Source: Rhodoferax sp.
GTDB taxonomy: Bacteria > Pseudomonadota > Gammaproteobacteria > Burkholderiales > Burkholderiaceae_C
DNA: 64,000 nt
Reading direction: 5' to 3'
Assembly (NCBI RefSeq): GCF_023700745.1
Contig: NZ_JAMPYG010000006.1
Span: forward strand, 89,502-153,501
The translations under genes and the position numbers were made by a program. The notes below the pieces were generated by a model. It did no database searches. It was not told the origin of the DNA and worked only from the letters and a program-made list of their open reading frames with translations. Position 1 is the stretch's first letter, and the number at the start of each line of letters is the position of its first letter. Shown piece by piece: positions 45,652 to 56,698 of the stretch.

Positions 45652-46815
45652 TCAGGCTTGCAGCAAGATTCGCAACATCCGACGCAAGGGCTCGGCGGCA
45701 CCCCACAGCAGCTGATCACCAATAGTAAAGGCACCCACGTACTCGGGCCCCATGGCCAGCTTGCGGATACGGCCCACAGGAATGCTCAGGGTACCAGTGA
45801 CCGCCACCGGCGTCAGGTCCTTGACCGTTGCTTCACGGGTGTTGGGCACCACCTTGACCCATTCGTTGTCGGCAGCGAGCAGGGCTTCGATATCTGCCGA
45901 AGGCACGTTTTTCTTGAGTTTGAAGGTGAGCGCCTGGCTGTGGCAGCGCATGGCTCCGACACGCACGCAGAAACCATCCACGGGCGTCTCGGCGCTGCCA
46001 AAAACCGCGCCCTGGCCCAATATCTTGTTGGTCTCGGCCATACCCTTCCATTCTTCGCGCGACATGCCCCAGCCGGGCTCGTCCGACTGCTTGCCCAGCC
46101 CGAGGTCTTTGTCGATCCAGGGAATCAGCGAGCCCCCCAGCGGAACGCCAAAGTTGGCCGTCTCGCTGGCGCTCAGGGCGCGCTGCTTGGCGATCACCTT
46201 GCGGTCAATTTCCAGAATGGCGGACTTGGGGTCGTCGAGCAAGGCCTTGACTTCGGCATTGAGGGTGCCGAACTGCGTCAGCAACTCGCGCATGTGCTGG
46301 GCACCGCCACCGCTGGCCGCTTGATAAGTCTGGGTGCTCATCCACTCGACCAGGCCCGCCTTGTACAGGGCGCCAACACCCATCAGCATGCAGCTCACCG
46401 TGCAGTTGCCGCCAATCCAGTTGTTACCACCCTTTTTCAGGGCGGTCTGGATGACCGGCAGGTTGACCGGATCCAGGATGATGATGGCATCGTCTTTCAT
46501 GCGCAGCGTTGACGCTGCGTCGATCCAGTGACCGGTCCAGCCCGCGGCGCGCAATTTCGGGAAAACCTCGGTGGTGTAGTCACCACCCTGGGCACTGATG
46601 ATGATGTCGCATTTTTTGAGCGCGTCAATATCAAACGCATCTTTCAGCGTGGTCTCATTCTTGGCCCATGACGGTGCCGCACCGCCCGCGTTGGAAGTGG
46701 AAAAAAACACTGGCTCGATCAGGGCGAAATCTCCCTCGGACTGCATCCGGTCCATCAACACCGAGCCCACCATGCCACGCCAGCCCACCAAACCAACCAA
46801 GTTACCAACTTTCAT
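45652..46815 (-). CDS. asd: Aspartate-semialdehyde dehydrogenase
   Basis: 387 residues from the ATG at 46815, chosen because AGGA precedes it by six bases; a GTG lies one codon earlier. NADP site [18 protein letters not shown], catalytic Cys in [34 protein letters not shown] near the end. It reduces aspartyl phosphate for Lys/Thr/Met and diaminopimelate. It follows leuB by 31 bases, so leu and asd probably share a transcript. Confidence 0.97.
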   Translation of the reverse strand: MKVGNLVGLVGWRGMVGSVLMDRMQSEGDFALIEPVFFSTSNAGGAAPSWAKNETTLKDAFDIDALKKCDIIISAQGGDYTTEVFPKLRAAGWTGHWIDAASTLRMKDDAIIILDPVNLPVIQTALKKGGNNWIGGNCTVSCMLMGVGALYKAGLVEWMSTQTYQAASGGGAQHMRELLTQFGTLNAEVKALLDDPKSAILEIDRKVIAKQRALSASETANFGVPLGGSLIPWIDKDLGLGKQSDEPGWGMSREEWKGMAETNKILGQGAVFGSAETPVDGFCVRVGAMRCHSQALTFKLKKNVPSADIEALLAADNEWVKVVPNTREATVKDLTPVAVTGTLSIPVGRIRKLAMGPEYVGAFTIGDQLLWGAAEPLRRMLRILLQA

Positions 46816-46846
46816 CACGCATCCTTTTCAGATCAATTAAATAGTT

Positions 46847-47932
46847 TTACTGCAATGCCCTGACCACCGCGTCACCCATCTCACGGGTGCTGACGCGGGT
46901 GCTGCCCGCACTGAAGATGTCGGCCGTGCGCAAGCCTTGGGCCAGCACCGCCTTGACGGCAGCTTCAATGCGGCCAGCCGCCTCCGCCTGGTCCAGGCTG
47001 AAGCGCAGCATCATGGCCGCGCTCAAAATGGTCGCCAACGGATTGGCAATGCCCTTGCCGGCAATGTCGGGCGCGCTGCCATGGCTCGGCTCGAACAGGC
47101 CCTGGCTATTGGCATTCATGGAGGCCGAAGGCAACATGCCGATCGAACCCGTCAGCATGGAGGCTTCATCACTCAGGATGTCACCAAACATGTTGCCGGT
47201 GACTACCACGTCGAATTTCTTGGGCGCCCGCACCAGTTGCATGGCGGCATTGTCGACATACATGTGGTCCAGCGCAATATCGGGGTATTGGAGGCCGACC
47301 TCGGTGACGATGTCTTTCCAGAACTGGAAGGTTTCCAGCACGTTGGCCTTGTCAACACTGGTGACACGCCCTTCTGAACCGGCAGCCTTGCGCGTGCGGG
47401 CCGCCTGGAATGCCACATGGGCAATGCGTTCGATCTCGGGACGGCTGTAGCGCATGGTGTCAAAGGCTTCTTCGGCACCGGGGAAATGTCCGTCAGTGGC
47501 AATGCGTCGGCCGCGCGGCTGCCCAAAGTAGATATCGCCGGTCAATTCGCGAATGATCAGGATATCCAGACCCGCAATCAGTTCCGGTTTGAGACTGGAC
47601 GCATTCACCAGTTCTTCGTAACAAATTGCCGGACGGAAATTGGCAAACAGGCCAAGATGCTTGCGCAGGCCCAGAATAGCCTGTTCCGGACGCAACGGGC
47701 GGTCGAGTGTGTCATATTTCCAGTCACCAACAGCGCCAAACAGGATGGCATCAGCCTCTTTGGCCAGGTTCAGGGTGGACTCGGGCAAAGGATGACCATG
47801 GGCTTCATAGCCAGCACCGCCGACCAGTGCAGTCTCCATTTCAAAACGTAAATCCAGGGCTTGAAGGACCTTGACGGCCTCGGCCACAATTTCGGTACCA
47901 ATTCCGTCGCCGGGTAAAACTGCAATTTTCAT
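46847..47932 (-). CDS. leuB: 3-isopropylmalate dehydrogenase
   Basis: 361 residues from the ATG at 47932 ([16 protein letters not shown]). Substrate and metal residues: [54 protein letters not shown] [12 protein letters not shown], and [18 protein letters not shown]. Third step of leucine synthesis: oxidises 3-isopropylmalate with NAD+. leuD precedes by 25 bases. Confidence 0.97.
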   Translation of the reverse strand: MKIAVLPGDGIGTEIVAEAVKVLQALDLRFEMETALVGGAGYEAHGHPLPESTLNLAKEADAILFGAVGDWKYDTLDRPLRPEQAILGLRKHLGLFANFRPAICYEELVNASSLKPELIAGLDILIIRELTGDIYFGQPRGRRIATDGHFPGAEEAFDTMRYSRPEIERIAHVAFQAARTRKAAGSEGRVTSVDKANVLETFQFWKDIVTEVGLQYPDIALDHMYVDNAAMQLVRAPKKFDVVVTGNMFGDILSDEASMLTGSIGMLPSASMNANSQGLFEPSHGSAPDIAGKGIANPLATILSAAMMLRFSLDQAEAAGRIEAAVKAVLAQGLRTADIFSAGSTRVSTREMGDAVVRALQ

Positions 47933-47957
47933 GGTTGTGATGAATGATTTGAATAAC

Positions 47958-48608
47958 TTAGGCCAGCATGCTATGCGCCAACCAGGGCTTTTGCGCCAGG
48001 CGTTCGGCCTCGAAGGCCTTGATTTTGTCGGCATGGCGCAAGGTCAGGCCGATGTCGTCGAGACCGTTGAGCAAACAGTATTTGCGGAAGGCCTGCACCT
48101 CGAACGGTAGTTCCTCACCGTTGGGTTTGATCACCCGCTGGCGTTCCAGGTCAATGGTCAGGGCATAGCCTGGGAAAGCCGCCACGTCGTCAAACAATTG
48201 CGCCACCTGGACTTCAGTCAGCACAATGGGCAGCAAGCCATTCTTGAAACTGTTGTTGAAGAAGATGTCGGCATAGCTGGGGGCAATGATGGCGCGAAAA
48301 CCAAACTGGTCCAGTGCCCAGGGGGCATGCTCACGGGAGGAACCACAACCAAAGTTCTTGCGCGCCAGCAAAATGGAGGCACCCTGGAAACGCGGCTGAT
48401 TCAGGACAAAGTCCGGGTTGGGTTTGCGACTGGCAGGGTCTTGTCCGGGGTAGCCCGCATCCAGATAGCGCCACTCGTCAAACAGATTTTGACCAAAGCC
48501 GGTTTTTCGGATCGATTTGAGGAACTGCTTGGGAATGATGGCATCGGTATCCACATTTTCCCGATCCATCGGGGCAACCAGACCTTTGAGCAAGGTGAAT
48601 TTTTGCAT
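47958..48608 (-). CDS. leuD: 3-isopropylmalate dehydratase small subunit
   Basis: 216 residues: [46 protein letters not shown] (substrate loop), [23 protein letters not shown]. It pairs with LeuC to isomerise 2- to 3-isopropylmalate. A small lipoprotein gene sits between it and leuC. Confidence 0.97.
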   Translation of the reverse strand: MQKFTLLKGLVAPMDRENVDTDAIIPKQFLKSIRKTGFGQNLFDEWRYLDAGYPGQDPASRKPNPDFVLNQPRFQGASILLARKNFGCGSSREHAPWALDQFGFRAIIAPSYADIFFNNSFKNGLLPIVLTEVQVAQLFDDVAAFPGYALTIDLERQRVIKPNGEELPFEVQAFRKYCLLNGLDDIGLTLRHADKIKAFEAERLAQKPWLAHSMLA

Positions 48609-48616
48609 GGTTTGTC

Positions 48617-48748
48617 CTATTTCTTTTTGACGGCATCTTCGATGGTTTCACCTGCTTTTTGCAGGTCCTGACCTACGCCTTTGACGGTATTGCAGCCGAC
48701 CAGAGCCAGCAGCGCGGCAGCGATCAACAAAGCGGTCGATGATTTCAT
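48617..48748 (-). CDS. Entericidin-like small lipoprotein
   Basis: 43 residues from the ATG at 48748 (AAGGA ahead): signal peptide [19 protein letters not shown] with a lipobox ending in Cys19, then [24 protein letters not shown]. This is the entericidin A/B pattern; those are small envelope lipoproteins linked to stress and lysis control. It sits inside the leuC-leuD operon, 8 bases before leuD, so expression should follow leucine synthesis. Confidence 0.9.
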   Translation of the reverse strand: MKSSTALLIAAALLALVGCNTVKGVGQDLQKAGETIEDAVKKK

Positions 48749-48770
48749 GGTGGTGTCCTTGAGGCGTAGG

Positions 48771-50219
48771 TTAGACAATTTTGCGCACGTCAACAAAATG
48801 ACCATAGATGGCTGCTGCTGCTGCCATCGCAGGGCTGACCAGATGGGTGCGGCCCCCGGCACCCTGACGGCCTTCAAAGTTGCGGTTGCTGGTGGAAGCG
48901 CAACGTTCTCCGGGCTCCAGCCGGTCGGCATTCATGGCCAGACACATGGAACAACCGGGCTCACGCCACTCAAAACCAGCGGCACGAAATATCTCGTGCA
49001 GACCCTCACGCTCCGCCTGCGCCTTGACCAGACCGGAGCCCGGCACCACCATCGCCAGCCGGATGTTGGGTGCCACTTTGCGACCCAGTGTCTTCACGAT
49101 GGCGGCCGCTTCACGCATGTCTTCAATCCGGCTGTTGGTGCAGGAGCCAATAAATACCTTGTCCACGTACAGGTCGTTGAGCGCTTTGCCCGGTTCCAGC
49201 CCCATGTAGGCCAAGGCACGTTCGATGGCGCCGCGCTTGCTGGCATCTTTTTCGCGTTCGGGATCAGGAACCCGCTCATCAATGCCCAACACCATCTCGG
49301 GCGAGGTGCCCCAAGTGACCTGGGGCACCAGCTGCGAGGCATCAATGTCGACCACGGCGTCAAAGTGAGCATCTGCATCCGAATGCAGCGTTTTCCAATA
49401 GGCCACCGCCTGTTCCCACTCCACGGCTGCGGCCGGCTCATTGGGCGCGTCGTAGCCTGGGGCAAGAGGTCGACCTTTCACATACTGAATGGTTTTTTCA
49501 TCCACGGCCACCAAACCTGCACGGGCACCGGCTTCGATCGCCATGTTGCAAACGGTCATGCGCCCCTCCATGCTTAGTGCACGGATGGCAGCACCGCCGA
49601 ACTCAATGGTGTAGCCGGTACCGCCAGCCGTGCCAATTTTCCCGATCACCGCCAGCACAATATCCTTGCCGGTACAGCCGCGCGGCAAAACACCCCCGAC
49701 CCGCACCAGCATGTTCTTGGCTTTTTTGGCCAGCAGCGTTTGCGTGGCCATGACGTGCTCGACCTCGCTGGTGCCAATGCCGTGCGCCAAAGCACCGAAA
49801 GCGCCATGGGTGGAGGTGTGCGAATCGCCGCAGACCACCGTCATGCCGGGCAGCGTGGCACCGTTTTCCGGGCCAATCACATGGACGATGCCCTGGCGCC
49901 GCGACATGAACGGGAAATAGGCAGCCGCACCATATTCCTTGATGTTGGCGTCCAGCGTCAAAACCTGTTCTTTGCTGGTGGGGTCGGTGATGCCGTCATA
50001 GCCCAGCTCCCAGCCGGTGGTGGGGGTATTGTGGTCTGCCGTGGCCACGATCGAACTGATACGCCAGACGGGTCGTTTGGACTGCCGCAGACCCTCGAAC
50101 GCCTGCGGGCTGGTGACTTCGTGTACCAGATGGCGATCGATGTAGAGCAGTGCGGTGCCGTCTTCTTCGGTATGGACGACGTGTTCGTCCCAGAGTTTGT
50201 CGTAAAGGGTGCGTCCCAT
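48771..50219 (-). CDS. leuC: 3-isopropylmalate dehydratase large subunit
   Basis: 482 residues, aconitase family: [49 protein letters not shown] and [14 protein letters not shown] supply the Cys ligands of the 4Fe-4S cluster; [10 protein letters not shown] near the end. Length is normal. First gene of the leu run, downstream of the gltA terminator. Confidence 0.97.
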   Translation of the reverse strand: MGRTLYDKLWDEHVVHTEEDGTALLYIDRHLVHEVTSPQAFEGLRQSKRPVWRISSIVATADHNTPTTGWELGYDGITDPTSKEQVLTLDANIKEYGAAAYFPFMSRRQGIVHVIGPENGATLPGMTVVCGDSHTSTHGAFGALAHGIGTSEVEHVMATQTLLAKKAKNMLVRVGGVLPRGCTGKDIVLAVIGKIGTAGGTGYTIEFGGAAIRALSMEGRMTVCNMAIEAGARAGLVAVDEKTIQYVKGRPLAPGYDAPNEPAAAVEWEQAVAYWKTLHSDADAHFDAVVDIDASQLVPQVTWGTSPEMVLGIDERVPDPEREKDASKRGAIERALAYMGLEPGKALNDLYVDKVFIGSCTNSRIEDMREAAAIVKTLGRKVAPNIRLAMVVPGSGLVKAQAEREGLHEIFRAAGFEWREPGCSMCLAMNADRLEPGERCASTSNRNFEGRQGAGGRTHLVSPAMAAAAAIYGHFVDVRKIV

Positions 50220-50278
50220 GTGGTTTCCTCGGTGAATTGCAGATTTTAAACGGCTGAGACGCCGTCCATCATGACCGT

Positions 50279-50314
50279 AAAAAAACCCGCCGCTGTTGCC
50301 AGTCGGCGGGTTTT
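50279..50314 (-). terminator. Rho-independent terminator of gltA
   Basis: On the minus strand AACCCGCCG and CGGCGGGTT form a 9-bp stem around an 11-base loop, followed by a T run. It lies 18 bases after the gltA stop and separates the sdh-gltA unit from leuC. Confidence 0.9.
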
Positions 50315-50331
50315 CGGGAACGCAGGTTTAT

Positions 50332-51642
50332 TTAGCGTTCAGCCACGGGCAAAACTTTACGAGTCACTGCACCTGTGAACAACTGGCGCGGACGGCCGAT
50401 CTTGTATTCGGGGTCGCTGATCATTTCGTTGAGCTGGGCGATCCAGCCAACGGTACGTGCCAGTGAAAAGACACCGGTAAACAGGTTGACAGGGATGCCG
50501 ATGGCGCGCTGGACGATACCAGAATAAAAATCAACGTTCGGGTAGAGCTTGCGCGACACAAAGTAATCGTCTTCGAGGGCAATTTTCTCAACTTCCTTGG
50601 CCAGTTTGAACAAGGGGTCATTTTCCAACCCGAGTTCTTGCAGCACCTCGTTGCAGGTTTCCTGCATCAGGGTGGCGCGTGGGTCGTAGTTTTTGTAAAC
50701 CCGATGACCGAAGCCCATCAGCTTGACACCGGAGTTCTTGTCCTTGACCTGCTCCATGAATTCACCCACCTTGGCAACACCACCCTGGCGCTGAATGTCT
50801 TCCAGCATATTCAGGCAGGCTTCATTGGCGCCGCCGTGGGCCGGACCCCAGAGGCAGGCCACACCCGCCGCAATCGCCGCAAACGGGTTGGTGCCGGACG
50901 AGCCGCACAGGCGCACAGTCGAGGTGGAAGCATTCTGCTCGTGGTCAGCATGCAAAATGAAGATGCGGTCCAGGGCGCGCTCCAGCACCGGGTTGACAAC
51001 ATACTCTTCGCACGGTGTACCGAACATCATGCGCAGGAAGTTGCCAGCGTAGCTGAGGTCATTCTGCGGGTACATGTAGGGCTGACCAATACCGTACTTG
51101 TAGGCCATGGCCACCAACGTGGGCATTTTGGCAATCAGGCGAATGGCTGAAATTTCCCGATGCGCGGGGTTGTTGATGTCGGTGCTGTCATGGTAAAAGG
51201 CCGACAGGGCACCCACCAGGCCGGTCAGCACCGCCATCGGGTGTGCATCGCGGCGGAAACCACGCAGGAAAAATTGCATCTGCTCGTTGACCATCGTGTG
51301 GTTGATGACGAGCTTGTGGAAGTCCTGGCGCTCTTGCAGGTTGGGCAATTCACCCTTGAGCAACAAATGGCAGGTATCGAGGTAATCGCACTGCGTTGCC
51401 AATTGCTCGATGGGATAGCCACGGTACAGGAGTTCGCCCTTGTCACCATCAATGTAGGTGATGGCCGACTGGCACGACGCCGTTGACAAAAAACCCGGGT
51501 CATAAGTGAACATCCCGCTTTGGCCATAGAGCTTGCGAATATCGATCACATCCGGACCTACGGTACCCTGGTAAACCGGCAAGTCGACACTTGGAGTGCC
51601 GTTACTGAACGACAGGGTGGCTTTATTTTCAGCTAGCTTCAT
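50332..51642 (-). CDS. gltA: Citrate synthase (type II)
   Basis: 436 residues: [33 protein letters not shown] at the start, [49 protein letters not shown] with both active His, [28 protein letters not shown] with the Asp. It condenses acetyl-CoA with oxaloacetate. Its start overlaps the sdhE stop, so it is the end of the sdh operon. Confidence 0.98.
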   Translation of the reverse strand: MKLAENKATLSFSNGTPSVDLPVYQGTVGPDVIDIRKLYGQSGMFTYDPGFLSTASCQSAITYIDGDKGELLYRGYPIEQLATQCDYLDTCHLLLKGELPNLQERQDFHKLVINHTMVNEQMQFFLRGFRRDAHPMAVLTGLVGALSAFYHDSTDINNPAHREISAIRLIAKMPTLVAMAYKYGIGQPYMYPQNDLSYAGNFLRMMFGTPCEEYVVNPVLERALDRIFILHADHEQNASTSTVRLCGSSGTNPFAAIAAGVACLWGPAHGGANEACLNMLEDIQRQGGVAKVGEFMEQVKDKNSGVKLMGFGHRVYKNYDPRATLMQETCNEVLQELGLENDPLFKLAKEVEKIALEDDYFVSRKLYPNVDFYSGIVQRAIGIPVNLFTGVFSLARTVGWIAQLNEMISDPEYKIGRPRQLFTGAVTRKVLPVAER

Positions 51643-51950
51643 AGTGACCTTTCAGGTGGTTTTTTTAACATACTTAAAACTTCGCAAACTTCGTCCTGAA
51701 CCAGATTGGCATCCAGTTGCGCCAAAGTTTTGCGCCCAAGGTGCAAATCCAGCAGGTCTGAATCGCTTAAATCCATTAGAACGTTCAGACCTTGCGCCTG
51801 CTTGACGGTGAGCGTGGATTCGAATCGCTTGAAGAAACGCTCGATGAAAATATCGTTTTCGAGCAGACCCCGGCGGCAGCGCCACTTGAGTTTGCTCAGC
51901 ACTCTTTCATCGATCAAGGCGTCGCCTGTCTCCATGCCAGTGGTGTCCAT
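51639..51950 (-). CDS. sdhE: Succinate dehydrogenase assembly factor SdhE
   Basis: 103 residues; the family motif [17 protein letters not shown] corresponds to the RG(x)xE flavinylation helix. SdhE assists covalent FAD attachment to SdhA. An ATG five codons in (51935) is an alternative start. Lies between sdhB (10 bases) and gltA (overlap). Confidence 0.93.
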   Translation of the reverse strand: MDTTGMETGDALIDERVLSKLKWRCRRGLLENDIFIERFFKRFESTLTVKQAQGLNVLMDLSDSDLLDLHLGRKTLAQLDANLVQDEVCEVLSMLKKPPERSL

Positions 51951-51960
51951 CAGTGCCGCA

Positions 51961-52665
51961 TCAGATGGCGCGACGCACCATCAGTTCCTTGATCTTGCCA
52001 ATCGCCTTGGTCGGGTTCAGGCCTTTCGGGCAGACATCCACGCAGTTCATGATGGTGGTGCAGCGGAACAAACGGTAGGGATCTTCCAGATTGTCCAGAC
52101 GCTCACTGGTGGCTTCATCACGGCTGTCAGCAATAAAGCGGTAGGCTTGCAACAAACCTGCCGGGCCGACAAATTTGTCTGGATTCCACCAGAACACAGG
52201 GCAGCTGGTGGAGCAACTGGCGCACAAAATACACTCGTAGAGGCCGTTGAGTTCTTCACGCTCTTCCGGGCTTTGGAGGCGCTCTTTTTCTGGTGGCCGG
52301 GTGTCGTTGACAAGGTAAGGTTTGATCGAGTGGTACTGCTTGAAAAACAGCGTCATGTCGACGATCAGGTCACGCACCACAGGCAGGCCAGGCAGCGGCT
52401 TGAGCACGATGGTATCGGGCAGCGTCAGCATGTTGACCAGACAGGCCAAGCCATTTTTGCCATTGATGTTCATGGCGTCCGAGCCACAAATACCTTCACG
52501 GCACGAACGTCGGTAAGACAGTGTTGGATCGATCGCTTTCAGCTTGGTCAAAACATCGAGCAACATGCGCTCACTGCCATCAAGTTCAATCTCGATGGTC
52601 TGCATATACGGCTTGACATCGGTGTCGGGGTTGTAGCGATAAATTTGAATAGTACGTTTAGCCAT
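51961..52665 (-). CDS. sdhB: Succinate dehydrogenase iron-sulfur subunit
   Basis: 234 residues. Three clusters: CREGICGSDAMNINGKNGLAC for 2Fe-2S, CILCASCSTSCP for 4Fe-4S, CTTIMNCVDVCPKGL for 3Fe-4S. It hands electrons from FAD to the membrane quinone site. 82 bases after sdhA. Confidence 0.98.
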   Translation of the reverse strand: MAKRTIQIYRYNPDTDVKPYMQTIEIELDGSERMLLDVLTKLKAIDPTLSYRRSCREGICGSDAMNINGKNGLACLVNMLTLPDTIVLKPLPGLPVVRDLIVDMTLFFKQYHSIKPYLVNDTRPPEKERLQSPEEREELNGLYECILCASCSTSCPVFWWNPDKFVGPAGLLQAYRFIADSRDEATSERLDNLEDPYRLFRCTTIMNCVDVCPKGLNPTKAIGKIKELMVRRAI

Positions 52666-52747
52666 GATTTTCTTCCTTGGATGCAGGCACGCTTGAAGAT
52701 CGGTCTTGCAAGATATCGATGAGGGTCAAAGGCAGCAAAGCCGAACT

Positions 52748-54553
52748 TTAGAAGGTACGGATTTTGGGTGGCACGGAAGCCACTGTCAGCGGCTTGAGGT
52801 TAACCGGCTTGTAACTCAGGCTGTTGGTCGCTTTGTCCCACAAGGTGTGCTTGAGCCAATTGACATCGTCCCGACCCAGCGGGCACGTCGGGTCATCGGC
52901 AGGCCGGTCGTAATCCGCCACACTGTGGGCACCACGGCATTCATGCCGTGCGGCTGCCGACACCATGGTTGACTGCGCGACTTCAATCATGTTCTCAACT
53001 TCGAGTGCCTCGATGCGCTCGGTATTGAAAATTTGTGACTTGTCGGTCAATTTGATATCAGTGACACGCTGACGCAATTGGGCAATCTTGGCAACTCCCT
53101 CGTCCATGCTGGCCTGGGTCCGGAACACGCTGGCGTGTTGTTGCATGATGTCGCGCATGTCGTTGGCGACAACCTGTGCATATTCGCCCGTCGTAGCCGA
53201 ATTCAGCCGGTCCAGACGCTCCAGGGAAATGTCGGCAGCGTTGGCCGGCAGCTCTTTGTGCTCCTTGTTTTTCTCATTGAAGTCAATGATATGCAAGCCT
53301 GCGGCACGACCAAAAACCACGATATCCAGCAAGGAGTTGGTACCCAACCGATTGGCACCATGCACACTGACACAGGCGCACTCGCCGACGGCGTACAAAC
53401 CGTTGACAACTTCCTGTGCGCCACTGCTGCCAGGAACAACAACCTGGCCGTAGATGTTGCTGGGGATACCGCCCATCTGGTAGTGGTTGGTCGGGATCAC
53501 CGGAATGGGTTCTTTGGTGATGTCCACATTGGCAAAGTTATGGCCGATTTCAAACACACTCGGCAAGCGAAGGGCGATCGTCTCGGCACCCAGATGCGTC
53601 ATGTCCAGGTTGATGTAGTCCTTTTTAGGTCCGCAACCGCGTCCTTCCTTGATTTCCTGGTCCATGCAACGCGACACGAAATCACGTGGTGCCAGGTCTT
53701 TCATCGTAGGTGCATAGCGCTCCATGAAGCGTTCACCGTTGCTGTTGCGCAGTATGGCGCCTTCACCACGGCAACCCTCTGTCAACAGCACGCCTGCACC
53801 GGCCACACCAGTCGGGTGAAACTGCCAGAACTCCATATCCTGCAGCGGAATATTGGCGCGTGCGGCCATGCCCAAACCATCACCCGTGTTGATGTAGGCA
53901 TTGGTTGATGCCGCAAAGATGCGGCCTGCGCCGCCAGAAGCCATCATCACGCTTTTGGCCTGCAGAATGTGGACTTCACCGGTTTCCATCTCCAGTGCCG
54001 TGACGCCGACAACATCGCCATCGGCATCGCGAATCAAATCCAGTGCCATCCATTCGACAAAGAAATTGGTTCTGGCCTTGACGTTTTGCTGGTAAAGGGT
54101 GTGCAGCATGGCATGGCCGGTACGGTCCGCTGCAGCGCAGGCGCGCTGCACCGGTTTTTCACCGTAATTGCTGGAATGGCCACCAAAAGGACGCTGGTAA
54201 ATGGTGCCATCGGGATTGCGGTCAAACGGCATGCCGAAGTGTTCCAGCTCATAGACCACCTTGGGTGCCTCACGGCACATGAACTCGATCGCATCCTGGT
54301 CACCCAGCCAGTCAGATCCCTTGATGGTGTCGTAAAAATGGTAATGCCAGTTGTCCTCGGCCATGTTGCCCAGACTGGCGCCGATGCCACCCTGGGCCGC
54401 AACGGTGTGAGATCGTGTGGGAAACACCTTGGACAGCACGGCGACATTCAGGCCGGCATTGGCCAGTTGCAGCGAAGCACTCATGCCAGCGCCGCCAGCA
54501 CCGATGATGACGACGTCAAATTTACGCTTTTGAAGTTTGGAGGTTGCAGTCAT
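52748..54553 (-). CDS. sdhA: Succinate dehydrogenase flavoprotein subunit
   Basis: 601 residues from the ATG at 54553 (the frame is open further). FDVVIIGAGGAGMSASLQLA binds FAD; TRSHTVAAQGGI includes the His that carries FAD; HPTGVAGAGVLLTEGCRGEGA, and RLGTNSLLDIVVFGRAAG. Oxidises succinate to fumarate. Ends with VPPKIRTF. Confidence 0.98.
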   Translation of the reverse strand: MTATSKLQKRKFDVVIIGAGGAGMSASLQLANAGLNVAVLSKVFPTRSHTVAAQGGIGASLGNMAEDNWHYHFYDTIKGSDWLGDQDAIEFMCREAPKVVYELEHFGMPFDRNPDGTIYQRPFGGHSSNYGEKPVQRACAAADRTGHAMLHTLYQQNVKARTNFFVEWMALDLIRDADGDVVGVTALEMETGEVHILQAKSVMMASGGAGRIFAASTNAYINTGDGLGMAARANIPLQDMEFWQFHPTGVAGAGVLLTEGCRGEGAILRNSNGERFMERYAPTMKDLAPRDFVSRCMDQEIKEGRGCGPKKDYINLDMTHLGAETIALRLPSVFEIGHNFANVDITKEPIPVIPTNHYQMGGIPSNIYGQVVVPGSSGAQEVVNGLYAVGECACVSVHGANRLGTNSLLDIVVFGRAAGLHIIDFNEKNKEHKELPANAADISLERLDRLNSATTGEYAQVVANDMRDIMQQHASVFRTQASMDEGVAKIAQLRQRVTDIKLTDKSQIFNTERIEALEVENMIEVAQSTMVSAAARHECRGAHSVADYDRPADDPTCPLGRDDVNWLKHTLWDKATNSLSYKPVNLKPLTVASVPPKIRTF

Positions 54554-54639
54554 GGTAATTGTTTTGTCTTGATGATTGGGTACAGCACACTCTGACGATT
54601 GACCGGGTGCGCAATGACTTCCTTGTTGGAAAGAAAGGT

Positions 54640-55005
54640 TTACAAGCGCCACAGCGCTTCAATAGCGCCACCGGTGCAGGCGATCAGCCAGGCAATGGCA
54701 AACACGTGCATGACGAAACGCACCCAATAGGGTTTGACGTAATCCTGAAAAATGTTGCGCATGCCAACCCAGACGTGGTAAAGCATGGAAAGAATGACCA
54801 GAAAGGTCAGCGACTTCATCCATTGCGGCGAAAAAATGCCAGCCCACAGCTCATAGCCGATCGGACCCTTGCTGAAAATCAGTTGCGCCAGCACCAGCAC
54901 AGTGAACAAGGCCATGATGACAGCGGTGACGCGTTGTGACAGCCAGTCGCGCATGCCGTAGTGGGCACCAACAACCAGACGATGGGATCCGAAATTAACA
55001 GACAT
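54640..55005 (-). CDS. sdhD: Succinate dehydrogenase membrane anchor SdhD
   Basis: 121 residues from the ATG at 55005 with GGAG seven bases ahead. Three membrane helices: AVIMALFTVLVLAQLIF, SLTFLVILSMLYHVWVGMRNIFQDYVK (heme His and quinone region), FVMHVFAIAWLIACTGGAI. Anchors SdhAB with SdhC. Confidence 0.94.
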   Translation of the reverse strand: MSVNFGSHRLVVGAHYGMRDWLSQRVTAVIMALFTVLVLAQLIFSKGPIGYELWAGIFSPQWMKSLTFLVILSMLYHVWVGMRNIFQDYVKPYWVRFVMHVFAIAWLIACTGGAIEALWRL

Positions 55006-55084
55006 ATTCAAACTCCTTTTTTAATCAATTCAGAACAGCGCTTGCACAACGCAGCTGGCAGCAGTCTGTCCGGGGACATTCGGT

Positions 55085-55528
55085 TTAATAAAGACCAAAA
55101 AGCTTGGCACCCAACACCAGTGTCAACGAGAGAGTGAGCACCAGAACAACCGCAGCGGTTTGCCGACCAAAATCCTTGGTCACGTGTTCGTGGTGGGTAT
55201 CCATCCAGAGGTGGCGCATGCCGGCGATAAAGTGGTGCAGACTGGCCCAGATGATGGCCAAAACCACGAGCTTCCAGATAAAGCCGGGCAAACCCAGCAT
55301 ACCCTCATTAAAGGCTGCCTTGAATTTCAAAAAAGAAATTTCTGAAGAAATGGAGTTGTCAAACATCCAGATGATGAAAGGCATCAGGAAAAACAGAATG
55401 GCACCACTGACACGGTGCATGCCTGAAGCAATGGATGCCAGCGGCCATCGGTAGCTGATCAGGGATTTGCCATCAATGTTGTAGAACTCGGGACGTTTTT
55501 TTGCTGTGCTGGCCGCTGATTCAGACAT
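55085..55528 (-). CDS. sdhC: Succinate dehydrogenase cytochrome b556 subunit
   Basis: 147 residues: RPEFYNIDGKSLISYRWPLASIASGMHRVSGAILFF (quinone Ser/Arg), ASLHHFIAGMRHLWMDTHH with heme His, VLVLTLSLTLVLGAKLFGLY. First gene of the sdhCDAB-sdhE-gltA unit. Confidence 0.96.
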   Translation of the reverse strand: MSESAASTAKKRPEFYNIDGKSLISYRWPLASIASGMHRVSGAILFFLMPFIIWMFDNSISSEISFLKFKAAFNEGMLGLPGFIWKLVVLAIIWASLHHFIAGMRHLWMDTHHEHVTKDFGRQTAAVVLVLTLSLTLVLGAKLFGLY

Positions 55529-55715
55529 ACGATGCTTTCATGGTTGGGGGTAACAACGTGGTAACCCTGAGTAAATGGATAACTTACAAATTCTATTGCA
55601 ATGCGTCAAGCGCCGAAGCCATCATTCGTTTGATGTCAGTCAACACTTTGTCTTCTTTTACCAGAATGACACGTCAAACGGACTTCAAGCTGACATCCGG
55701 CTAAAAAACTATTCA

Positions 55716-56519
55716 TCAACCCAGCGCGTTATGGTAGTGATGGGTGTCGGTTCGGTAATAACCCCGACGCAGTTCCATAGGCTCATCACGATAGGTATAG
55801 GCGACACGTTCAACGCTCAACAAGGGGGTGCCGAGCGCCACGTTCAGGTGCTGCACATGCAATTGCGTTGCGGCAATGGCACGTATTTTTTCTTCGGCAC
55901 GCACCATGCGGACATTGAATTCGGTCTCAAACAAGGCGTACATGGGCCCCTGGTAATTGGCCAGCTGCTCGGCGGTCAAGCCTTTGAACGGCGCTGCTGG
56001 CAACCAGATATCTTCCAGAATGATGGGGACCCCACCAAAGCTGAGCACCCGCCTGGCCTGCAGGACCGTATCACCGTGGCGCAAGGCCAATGCCCGCGCC
56101 ACATCGGCAGCGGCGCGACTGCGCTTGCATTCAATGATGTCGCGCTGTGCCGGACCTTCACTGCCCCGGGTCCCACTGTCAGGCACTAATTTGAGAAACC
56201 TGAATTGCACCTGTTGCTCGGCATGGGTGGAGACAAAAGTGCCCTTGCCCTGACGCCGCAAAAGTAAATTCTCGGCAGCCAACTCATCAATCGCCTTGCG
56301 CACCGTGCCTTGACTTACATGGAAGCGCCCCGCCAGATCCATTTCACTGGGAATCATTTCACCAGGCTTCCATTCACCCACACGCAGACTGTTGAGGATC
56401 AACCCCTTGATCTGCTGGTACAGCGGACTGAATGCCGGTGTTGCCGAGGAGGCCTGTGAAATGGCGGACTCCGGTGACGTCAAGACGGGCTCAATGACAG
56501 GTTCAGGAAAGGTTTGCAT
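55716..56519 (-). CDS. GntR/HutC-family regulator, probably of TCA-cycle genes
   Basis: 267 residues. Winged HTH near 30-105 (LYQQIKGLILNSLRVGEWKPGEMIPSEMDLAGRFHVSQGTVRKAIDELAAENLLLRRQGKGTFV) and a C-terminal UTRA ligand domain (LALRHGDTVLQARRVLSFGGVPIILEDIWLPAAPF; GTPLLSVERVAYTYRDEPMELRRGYYRTD). Sits between sdhC and mdh and is divergent from mdh. A palindrome lies just upstream of it. Likely regulates itself and the neighbouring TCA genes; the effector, probably an organic acid, is unknown. Confidence 0.9.
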   Translation of the reverse strand: MQTFPEPVIEPVLTSPESAISQASSATPAFSPLYQQIKGLILNSLRVGEWKPGEMIPSEMDLAGRFHVSQGTVRKAIDELAAENLLLRRQGKGTFVSTHAEQQVQFRFLKLVPDSGTRGSEGPAQRDIIECKRSRAAADVARALALRHGDTVLQARRVLSFGGVPIILEDIWLPAAPFKGLTAEQLANYQGPMYALFETEFNVRMVRAEEKIRAIAATQLHVQHLNVALGTPLLSVERVAYTYRDEPMELRRGYYRTDTHHYHNALG

Positions 56520-56566
56520 GTTGTATTTGTCTCGATTTGCGGCATTGCCATTTTGCTCGAATCATA

Positions 56567-56590
56567 TCTTATATAAGACATAAGACAAAT
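56567..56590. promoter_or_regulatory. Candidate GntR operator between gntR and mdh
   Basis: TCTTATATAAGA is a perfect 12-bp palindrome at 56567-56578, followed by a second ATAAGAC half-site at 56581. AT-rich dyads of this shape are typical for GntR-family dimers. It lies 48 bp upstream of gntR and 120 bp upstream of mdh. Confidence 0.6.
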
Positions 56591-56698
56591 TGACAACTCA
56601 GGGTTTTCCAGAGTACACTTCGCACGCTAAGGGGCTGGCCATGTCCTGTTTGCCCTACGCCCACTGAATTTTTACCTCAACCTTTTGGAGATTCCACC

